Shown: one piece after another, positions 50,399 through 55,182 of the stretch
How positions within the stretch are numbered: position 1 is the first letter of the stretch
Layout of the letters: every line of letters begins with the position of its first letter
Assembly (NCBI GenBank): GCA_023411175.1
Contig: JAEYPB010000037.1
Span: 1 to 55,182, forward strand
From: Bacillota bacterium
GTDB lineage: Bacteria; Bacillota; Clostridia; Christensenellales; Aristaeellaceae
Length of the DNA stretch: 55,182 bases
Direction: 5' to 3'
Notes under the pieces: model-generated
What the model saw: only the letters and a program-made list of their open reading frames with translations
Databases searched by the model: none
Told to the model about the DNA's origin: nothing
Program-made: the position numbers and the translations under genes

Positions 50399-50599
50399 AT
50401 GGCCGTACCGAAGGGTAAAACATCAAAGGCGCGCAAGCACTCCCGCCGCGCCGCGAACTGGAAGCTGAGCGTTCCCGGCATTGTCAAGTGCCCGCGTTGC
50501 CAGAAGATGAAACTGAGCCACCGCGTGTGCAAGCATTGCGGCTACTATGATGGGCAGAAGGTCATCGACCTGGAACCCGAAAAGAAGCAGGCGAAGTAA
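50399..50599 (+). CDS. rpmF: 50S ribosomal protein L32
   Basis: This 66-residue, strongly basic ribosomal protein has the L32 opening A-V-P-K-G-K-T-S-K-A-R-K-H-S-R-R. It is the zinc-binding form with Cys31, Cys34, Cys44 and Cys47. It sits in the large subunit near the exit region. The C-terminus is extended by an acidic then basic tail. A GC-rich hairpin follows 14 bases after the stop, and a stronger T-run terminator lies at 50656-50685. Confidence 0.97.
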   Translation: MAVPKGKTSKARKHSRRAANWKLSVPGIVKCPRCQKMKLSHRVCKHCGYYDGQKVIDLEPEKKQAK

Positions 50600-50612
50600 G
50601 TTCCATAATCGA

Positions 50613-50638
50613 GAAGCCCCGCCAATTGGCGGGGCTTC
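50613..50638 (+). terminator. Hairpin after rpmF (first)
   Basis: GAAGCCCCGCC pairs exactly with GGCGGGGCTTC around AATT. No T tract follows, but it lies 14 bases after the stop codon. Confidence 0.7.
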
Positions 50639-50655
50639 GGTTCATCAACAAAGGC

Positions 50656-50685
50656 CTCAGCCCGCAAGGGCTGAGCGCAGTTTTT
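50656..50685 (+). terminator. Rho-independent terminator after rpmF (second)
   Basis: CTCAGCCC-gcaa-GGGCTGAG is followed within five bases by TTTTT. Confidence 0.75.
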
Positions 50686-50744
50686 ATGAAGTAGCGAATA
50701 ACAAAAAGAAAAAGGTTAGGCGGATGTCGAATCAATAGGGATAT

Positions 50745-50894
50745 ATGAATATGCGCAAGCAGTCCTTCCTGACCGCCGCCGTTCAAAACATGAAAAGGCT
50801 GACCAAGTCCTTCTTCATCTCGCTTTTCTCATTGTTCACAGCGCTCATTCAATCGGCCACTCCCCGGTTCCCCCGGAAAGTGGCCGATTGTTGA
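50745..50894 (+). CDS. Possible 49-residue cationic hydrophobic peptide
   Basis: This short frame lies between two terminator groups. It would encode a peptide beginning M-N-M-R-K-Q-S-F with a basic N-terminal half (K-R-L-T-K) and a hydrophobic middle (S-F-F-I-S-L-F-S-L-F-T-A-L-I). AGGG lies four bases before the first ATG and ten before a second, so initiation is only moderately supported. The last third is formed by the arms of a 12-bp hairpin (50850-50890). That argues the stretch may simply be a terminator with an accidental frame. If real, the composition resembles small membrane-active peptides. The family is not recognised. Confidence 0.25.
   Translation: MNMRKQSFLTAAVQNMKRLTKSFFISLFSLFTALIQSATPRFPRKVADC
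50850..50890. terminator. 12-bp hairpin
   Basis: CAATCGGCCACT (50850-50861) pairs with AGTGGCCGATTG (50879-50890). The 17-base loop contains a small CCCCGG/CCGG pairing. It is followed 12 bases later by a second hairpin. Confidence 0.6.
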
Positions 50895-50902
50895 TGGTCT
50901 AA

Positions 50903-50927
50903 GGCGGGGCTTGCAGCCCCGCCTTTT
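50903..50927. terminator. Bidirectional terminator after the BIG2 protein gene
   Basis: GGCGGGGC-ttgca-GCCCCGCC is followed by TTTT on the plus strand and preceded by AA. It lies 10 bases beyond the stop at 50937 on the minus strand. Confidence 0.75.
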
Positions 50928-50936
50928 GTCATTGAT

Positions 50937-52115
50937 CTATCCAACTTTGATCGTGAACTTCGCGATCTTTTTCGTACCGTCCCTCGTCATGCAGTAGATG
51001 GTCGCCTTGCCTTTTCTTCTGGCGAGTACGACGCCTTTTGAGTTGACCGCCACGATCCTGCTGTTGGAGGAGCGCCAGCGAACCTTCTGGTTGGTGGCGT
51101 CGGAAGGGTCGCAGGCGGTTTTGAGCGCCTGCTTCGTTCCGCGCCTCATCTTCGTATTTCCGGTGATTTGAACGCTCTTGACCAACACCGGTTTCACGGT
51201 GATCTTGACGGTGTCCGTCTTGCCGTTCTGCGTCTTGACCGCGATGGTGGCGGTGCCCGCCTTCCGGGGCGTCACCACGCCGTCCGAGACGGTCGCGATG
51301 CCGGTTTGGCTGCTGGCCCAGGTATACTGAGCCGTCGCGCCCGAGGGACTGACGTCCGCCGACAGCTTCAAGGTATCGCCCAAGTACAGCGTCTGCGTGC
51401 CGGACTTGTTCAGTTCGACGGTCTCCGGCAGAACGGGGGTTTCCGCGCCGGTCCCCTCCACGGGGTTTTCGACCAGCAGGTTGTAGACCTTTGTCCGGCG
51501 GGACTTTGTGTAGGTTGCGTAGACCAGCGCGGCTTTGTACAGATCCTTGAGCGTGACCTTCGCGTAGCTTCCGGCGATCTCCGCCGCCTTGACGCCGTAT
51601 TTTTTGACCGCGCCGGTGCCCACCTGATGGGCGATGTCGGCGTAGTAGACCAGCGCGTTGGGGTCGGCGATGCCCAGCTTCTTCGCCGTTGAGATGTAGG
51701 CTGTAATGTCCGACTCGGCCTGCGCGTTCTGGCGCTTCACGCCGGCGTCGGTCTTGAGCAGCGCGCCCACCGCCTTCTTCTGGGCGGAACTGAGCGACTT
51801 GCCGCTCCAAACGCCGCTCTTCCCCTCGGAGAGCTGCTGAAACATCGCGTCGCCCAGAAGTTCCCGGGCGGCTTCCGCGTCGTCCGCGATGATCTTCTTC
51901 AAAAGATTGACCGCGCGACCGTTGTTCCACTGAAGGATGCCCACGCTGGGGCTCCCGTTGGTATCGTTGGCCACACTGCCGTAGTTGCCGTTTGTCTCCA
52001 TCTTGGCGATGATCTGGGTGGCGCGCTCAAGCACCGCCGATGCAGCCAACGCGCCCTGGGACAGCGCCAGCACAAGCAAAAGACAGATCGCCGTCAGTCG
52101 CATCACACGTTTCAT
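50937..52115 (-). CDS. Secreted lysozyme-like protein with two BIG2 Ig-like domains
   Basis: This 392-residue exported protein has a signal peptide (1-24) and an N-terminal helical domain (about 28-205). A possible catalytic glutamate (Glu40, in K-M-E-T-N-G-N-Y-G) is followed by a G-S-P-S-V-G-I-L-Q-W segment, as in lysozyme/lytic-transglycosylase-like hydrolases. Two bacterial Ig-like group 2 domains follow (about 230-310 and 312-390), with the typical A-T-V-S-D-G-V-V-T and A-V-N-S-K-G-V-V endings. It probably binds and cuts peptidoglycan or another polymer, but the hydrolase family is not certain. A perfect promoter precedes it and GGGAGAG is the ribosome-binding site. Confidence 0.8.
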   Translation of the reverse strand: MKRVMRLTAICLLLVLALSQGALAASAVLERATQIIAKMETNGNYGSVANDTNGSPSVGILQWNNGRAVNLLKKIIADDAEAARELLGDAMFQQLSEGKSGVWSGKSLSSAQKKAVGALLKTDAGVKRQNAQAESDITAYISTAKKLGIADPNALVYYADIAHQVGTGAVKKYGVKAAEIAGSYAKVTLKDLYKAALVYATYTKSRRTKVYNLLVENPVEGTGAETPVLPETVELNKSGTQTLYLGDTLKLSADVSPSGATAQYTWASSQTGIATVSDGVVTPRKAGTATIAVKTQNGKTDTVKITVKPVLVKSVQITGNTKMRRGTKQALKTACDPSDATNQKVRWRSSNSRIVAVNSKGVVLARRKGKATIYCMTRDGTKKIAKFTIKVG

Positions 52116-52152
52116 GGCTCTCTCCCTTCGTATTTCTTATTTAATATTTGTC

Positions 52153-52181
52153 ATTATATCGTAATAATTAGCGCCTGTCAA
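52153..52181 (-). promoter_or_regulatory. Perfect-consensus promoter for the BIG2 protein gene
   Basis: On the minus strand TTGACA (52176-52181), 17 bases, TATAAT (52153-52158). This is an exact sigma-A consensus, 38 bases before the start codon, implying strong vegetative expression. Confidence 0.88.
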
Positions 52182-52206
52182 CCCCGGCATTCATGAACCA
52201 AAGAAT

Positions 52207-52887
52207 TCAGTCGCATCCGGGCCTTGAGACCACACCCTCTTGATAGGGGATCAAGAATTCCACGATGCCGCTGGAATAGGGCGCAATGTCGTACTGTTGA
52301 AAGTAGATGACGATACCCTCATCCGTCAGATAGAAACTGTCCTCGCTAAACGTCTGCCGCACCAGCTCCCGGGCGTCCTCGAAGAAGTCGTTTGCGCCGC
52401 TCTGGGTTTCCTCTGCGATCTGCGCGTCAATCTGTTCAAATATGTACGCCCGGTAGGGGAAGCCCTCCGGAAAAAAGTCGGCCAGGCGCATCCGATCCCC
52501 TTCCTTCAGATTCCAGGTGTCGGAGGTACGCACCGTGCCGCCGTGGGCGCCGCCGGTAAACTGGTAGGCGTCAAAGTACAGGCTGATGGTGCAATAGCGG
52601 TTGAATGGGACCGAATAGACCATCAGCGCCTCATAGGGCAAAAAGGGAAATCCGTTCTGCCGTGCGTAGCGGTAGCCTTCCACCGCCTGCGCGTAGAGCT
52701 CTGTGGCGCACCGCTGGCAAAACGCCTCCGCCTTCCGGCGGTAATAGAGATTGATGCGGTTCAGAATCCACGGAAATTCTCTGGATACAAATTCCGGGTA
52801 CTCCACCGCGCAGGTGAGCACCCGCGTGCTGTCGTAGTAGCGCGTTCGCTTTTCGCCCCTGCGGATGACCGCGGCCGCCTGATCCAT
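52207..52887 (-). CDS. DUF3298/DUF4163-type protein
   Basis: This 226-residue protein has an N-terminal DUF4163-like half (about 20-110) with Y-P-E-F and the A-V-E-G-Y-R segment. The C-terminal DUF3298 domain (about 115-220) has the diagnostic Q-F-T-G-G-A-H-G-G-T, W-N-L-K-E-G-D-R-M-R-L-A-D-F-F and I-V-I-Y-F-Q-Q-Y-D-I-A-P-Y. In Bacillus RsiV this fold binds lysozyme as part of an anti-sigma factor. Here there is neither an N-terminal transmembrane helix nor a sigma-factor gene beside it, so the protein is apparently cytoplasmic or of unknown location. The ATG at 52887 follows GGAGG; the longer frame is rejected. Confidence 0.82.
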   Translation of the reverse strand: MDQAAAVIRRGEKRTRYYDSTRVLTCAVEYPEFVSREFPWILNRINLYYRRKAEAFCQRCATELYAQAVEGYRYARQNGFPFLPYEALMVYSVPFNRYCTISLYFDAYQFTGGAHGGTVRTSDTWNLKEGDRMRLADFFPEGFPYRAYIFEQIDAQIAEETQSGANDFFEDARELVRQTFSEDSFYLTDEGIVIYFQQYDIAPYSSGIVEFLIPYQEGVVSRPGCD

Positions 52888-53066
52888 GTCGCCACCTCCC
52901 TGACCATTGTATGCGCCCGAAATTCTACGCTGTCCGGCGAAAAAGCGCACTTTTCCACAGGACTCAAGTATTGGAGGCGCGCGTCCTCTCACAACAGACC
53001 GCGGTCTTGTGGATTTTTCGCCGAAAATAGTTTCCATTTTGCCTTCGCAAATGCCCGCGCGACCGG

Positions 53067-53095
53067 TTGCGTTTTAAATTTGCCGATGCTATAAT
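53067..53095 (+). promoter_or_regulatory. Promoter for the SDR-ROK pair
   Basis: TTGCGT (53067-53072), 17 bases, TATAAT (53090-53095), 33 bases before the SDR start codon. Confidence 0.65.
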
Positions 53096-53128
53096 GGGCA
53101 AAACCAACACGGAGGGGGCGCAACTGTT

Positions 53129-53905
53129 ATGGGCATCATCGAAAAGATGCGGCTGGACGGCAAGAAGGGCTTCGTAACCGGCGGCGCGCGGGGCATCGGA
53201 AAGTCGGTGGCACTGGCGCTGTGCGAGGCCGGTGCGGACATCGCCATCGTCGACATGGACCTCGAGGAAGCTCAAAAGACCGCGGAATGGCTCCAGGCGG
53301 AGACGGGCCACAGCGCATTCGCCATCAAGACGGACGTGACCGACCAGGCCGACGTCAACCTGATGATCGACCAGGTGCTGGCCGCCTTTGGGCGCATCGA
53401 TATCGCGTTCTGCAACGCGGGCATCTGCATCAATGTACCCGCCGAGGAGATGACCATCGAGCAGTGGAACAAGGTCATCAACGTGAACCTGAACGGCGTC
53501 TTCCTGACGGCGCAGGCCGCGGGCAAGGTGATGCTCAGGCAGGGATCCGGCTCGATCATCAACACCGCCTCGATGTCGGCGCACATCGTCAACGTGCCGC
53601 AGCCCCAGTGCGCGTACAACGCGTCGAAGGCGGGCGTCATCCAGCTGACCAAGTCTCTGGCCATCGAATGGGCCACCCGCGGGGTGCGCATCAACTCCAT
53701 CAGCCCCGGTTACATCGGAACCGAGCTGATCCTGAACGCGCCGCACCTCAAGGCGCTGATCGAGGAATGGAACAAGATCGCGCCCATGCACAGGCTCGGA
53801 AAGCCGGAGGAGCTTCAGGCGATCGTGGTATACCTGGCCGGCGACATGAGCTCCTTCACCACCGGCAGCGATTTCGTGGTGGACGGCGCGTTCACCTGCT
53901 TCTAA
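53129..53905 (+). CDS. SDR family oxidoreductase (sugar alcohol/uronate type)
   Basis: This 258-residue classical short-chain dehydrogenase has the nucleotide motif T-G-G-A-R-G-I-G (about 16-23) and acidic D-M-D at the end of strand 2, which favours NAD(H) over NADP(H). N-A-G-I is near residue 93, and the catalytic S-M-S...Y-N-A-S-K is at about 149-171. A closing D-G-A-F-T-C-F is present. Similar enzymes act on sugar acids or polyols such as mannonate or sorbitol. The ROK regulator gene downstream supports a sugar pathway. GGAGGG lies upstream. A hairpin separates it from the ROK gene. Confidence 0.88.
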   Translation: MGIIEKMRLDGKKGFVTGGARGIGKSVALALCEAGADIAIVDMDLEEAQKTAEWLQAETGHSAFAIKTDVTDQADVNLMIDQVLAAFGRIDIAFCNAGICINVPAEEMTIEQWNKVINVNLNGVFLTAQAAGKVMLRQGSGSIINTASMSAHIVNVPQPQCAYNASKAGVIQLTKSLAIEWATRGVRINSISPGYIGTELILNAPHLKALIEEWNKIAPMHRLGKPEELQAIVVYLAGDMSSFTTGSDFVVDGAFTCF

Positions 53906-53918
53906 ACTCAAGAATAAC

Positions 53919-53939
53919 GGGGCGCGCGCTGCGCGCCCC
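53919..53939 (+). terminator. GC hairpin between SDR and ROK genes
   Basis: GGGGCGCGC-gct-GCGCGCCCC lies 13 bases after the SDR stop and ends 12 bases before the ROK start. There is no T run, so partial attenuation rather than full termination is likely. Confidence 0.5.
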
Positions 53940-53951
53940 GGGGTGTGTTTC

Positions 53952-55100
53952 ATGAAAACGCTCAAGACCGGCGGCCGCGACATCCGCCTGCACAACCGCA
54001 GCCGCATTTTGGAATACGTATACATGCGCGGGCAGACCACTAAGCAGCAGCTGGTAGAGGCGCTGGACATGAGCCTGCCCACCGTGATTCAAAATGTCAA
54101 GGGGCTGCTGGGCGACGGGCTGATCCGCGAAACCGGCCAGCTCAGGTCCACCGGCGGCCGCAAGGCGACGGCCATCGCGCCCATCCCCCGTCTCCGGGTC
54201 GCGGTCGGGGTGGACGTGACCAGAAGCGATCTGGGCCTCGTGTTGGTGGATCTGACCGGCGCCATCGTCATGCACCGCAGAATCGCCTGCCCCTTTTCGC
54301 CGGACGACGCGTATTATGACCGGGTCGGGCAGTTGATCCTCGGCTTCATCGAGGACGCGCTGGGCATGCCCGGCGCCGGCCTGACCCGCGACGCCATCCT
54401 CGGCGCGGGTTTTTCAATCCCCGGCATCATCGACCAGGCCGGGGAGCAGATCCTCTATTCCCACGCGCTGGACATCCGCAATATCCCCTGCGCCCGCTTC
54501 AGCGACAGGCTGAGGGGCATCCCGTGCGCGTTCTTCAACGATGCCAGCGCCGCGGGTTTCGCCGAAGCCCGCGGCCTTGAGGAGCACGCCTTCGTGTACC
54601 TGTCGCTCAACTTCTGCGTTGGCGGCGCGATTTATTTAAACAACCGCCTGTATCCGGGCGTCCACCAGCACAGCGGCGAATTCGGCCACATGCGCCTGGT
54701 GCCCGGCGGCAAACGGTGTTACTGCGGGCAGATCGGCTGCGTTGACGCCTACTGCGCCGCGGTCAGGCTGTCGGACCTGGCTGGCGGCAGCCTGCATGAA
54801 TTCTTCCGCCGATTGCGCCTGGGCGACCCGGTCTGCCGGGAAGCCTTTAATCAATACCTGGACTGGCTTGCGCTTGCGGTCACAAACCTTTCGATGGCGT
54901 ATGACTGCGAGGTGGTGGTCGGCGGCTTTGTCGGCAGCTTCCTGGACGAATTCCTACCGGAGCTTCGCCGCCGCGCCGCGCCCCTCAATACCTTTGAGCA
55001 GAACGCCGAGTATATCCGGGTCTGCCGCCACCGGCTGGAGGCTTCAGCCCTTGGCGCTGCCCTCGGGCACGTCGACGCATTTTTCAAGAGCATTCAGTAG
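53952..55100 (+). CDS. ROK family transcriptional regulator
   Basis: This 382-residue NagC/XylR-type regulator has an N-terminal winged helix (about 12-75: Q-T-T-K-Q-Q-L-V-E-A-L-D-M-S-L-P-T-V) that binds DNA. A ROK sugar-kinase-like domain follows (about 85-380). The ROK zinc signature is intact: H-S-G-E-F-G-H-M then C-Y-C-G-Q-I-G-C. The ATP-loop of active kinases is degenerate, so it is a sensor, not an enzyme. It should bind a sugar or sugar phosphate and control the adjacent SDR gene and perhaps genes beyond the right edge. ATG 53952 is chosen over an in-frame GTG at 53943. Confidence 0.92.
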   Translation: MKTLKTGGRDIRLHNRSRILEYVYMRGQTTKQQLVEALDMSLPTVIQNVKGLLGDGLIRETGQLRSTGGRKATAIAPIPRLRVAVGVDVTRSDLGLVLVDLTGAIVMHRRIACPFSPDDAYYDRVGQLILGFIEDALGMPGAGLTRDAILGAGFSIPGIIDQAGEQILYSHALDIRNIPCARFSDRLRGIPCAFFNDASAAGFAEARGLEEHAFVYLSLNFCVGGAIYLNNRLYPGVHQHSGEFGHMRLVPGGKRCYCGQIGCVDAYCAAVRLSDLAGGSLHEFFRRLRLGDPVCREAFNQYLDWLALAVTNLSMAYDCEVVVGGFVGSFLDEFLPELRRRAAPLNTFEQNAEYIRVCRHRLEASALGAALGHVDAFFKSIQ

Positions 55101-55122
55101 CCCGCTCCGCGGGTGAAGCATT

Positions 55123-55149
55123 CGCGGCGGCGCCTCGTGCGCCGCCGCG
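55123..55149 (+). terminator. Terminator after the ROK gene
   Basis: CGCGGCGGCGC-ctcgt-GCGCCGCCGCG is an 11-bp perfect stem, 22 bases after the stop. Only a TTT follows at 55153-55155, in an otherwise A/T-rich tail. Confidence 0.7.
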
Positions 55150-55182
55150 GCGTTTAAAATAAATTTTACCCCCGTTTTCCCG

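Overview
The window looks like a chromosomal segment of a spore-forming, G+C-rich member of the Clostridia (Firmicutes). Evidence for this is Spo0A, SpoIIP with a DUF1614 partner, a YhcN/YlaJ-type sporulation lipoprotein, Gram-positive-style L,D-transpeptidases, the Pta-AckA acetate pathway, an ECF S component and consensus sigma-A promoters. An order such as Christensenellales is possible but cannot be settled from the sequence. I see no rRNA, tRNA, CRISPR array, prophage or transposase. The left edge is a 64-base C homopolymer, probably a contig-end artefact.

Left third (1-25 kb). A candidate cobalamin riboswitch reads leftwards out of the window. It is followed by an MFS transporter, an ECF S component divergent from a MocR/PdxR-type regulator that has Arg in place of the PLP lysine, a DUF1638 protein and a first L,D-transpeptidase. 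Next, on the minus strand, are a QueG-like Fe-S protein, a DEAD-box helicase, a three-gene set (zinc-ribbon membrane protein, acyltransferase-like protein, esterase) and a DUF1848 protein. The tdh-kbl pair converts threonine to glycine and acetyl-CoA. A sporulation lipoprotein, mtnA coupled to a TGS-type nucleoside kinase, spo0A, an SDR, an ABC-F ATPase behind a structured leader, a DUF4342 protein and a two-component system complete the region.

Middle (25-42 kb). Eight tightly packed minus-strand genes run from 32247 down to 25165. The set starts with a MotA/ExbB-like protein bearing a long coiled-coil tail and an OmpA/MotB-like partner. It continues with a small membrane-anchored protein, DusB, a YycJ-like metallo-hydrolase, a CPBP protease, RlmH and a membrane protein. 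Upstream lie UDP-glucose dehydrogenase, an SH3 protein and spoIIP-DUF1614. A palindrome-dense gap separates these from an ABC export operon: ATPase, a 1092-residue surface protein with 36-bp tandem repeats, and a MacB/FtsX-type permease.

Right third (42-55 kb). This holds an unlisted 46-residue cysteine-rich protein, a phosphoesterase-HD pair, AzlCD, a second L,D-transpeptidase, pta-ackA, DUF177-rpmF, a secreted lysozyme-like/BIG2 protein, a DUF3298 protein, and an SDR followed by a ROK regulator.

The strongest leads are the ZorAB-like pair that lacks the usual transmembrane aspartate and sits in a housekeeping operon, the ABC exporter with its giant surface partner, the Lys-to-Arg MocR, the apparent non-AUG start of mtnA, the candidate cobalamin riboswitch, and two palindrome-rich gaps. 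Gene starts were moved from the longest open frame wherever a ribosome-binding site and family N-terminus agreed; several use TTG or GTG.
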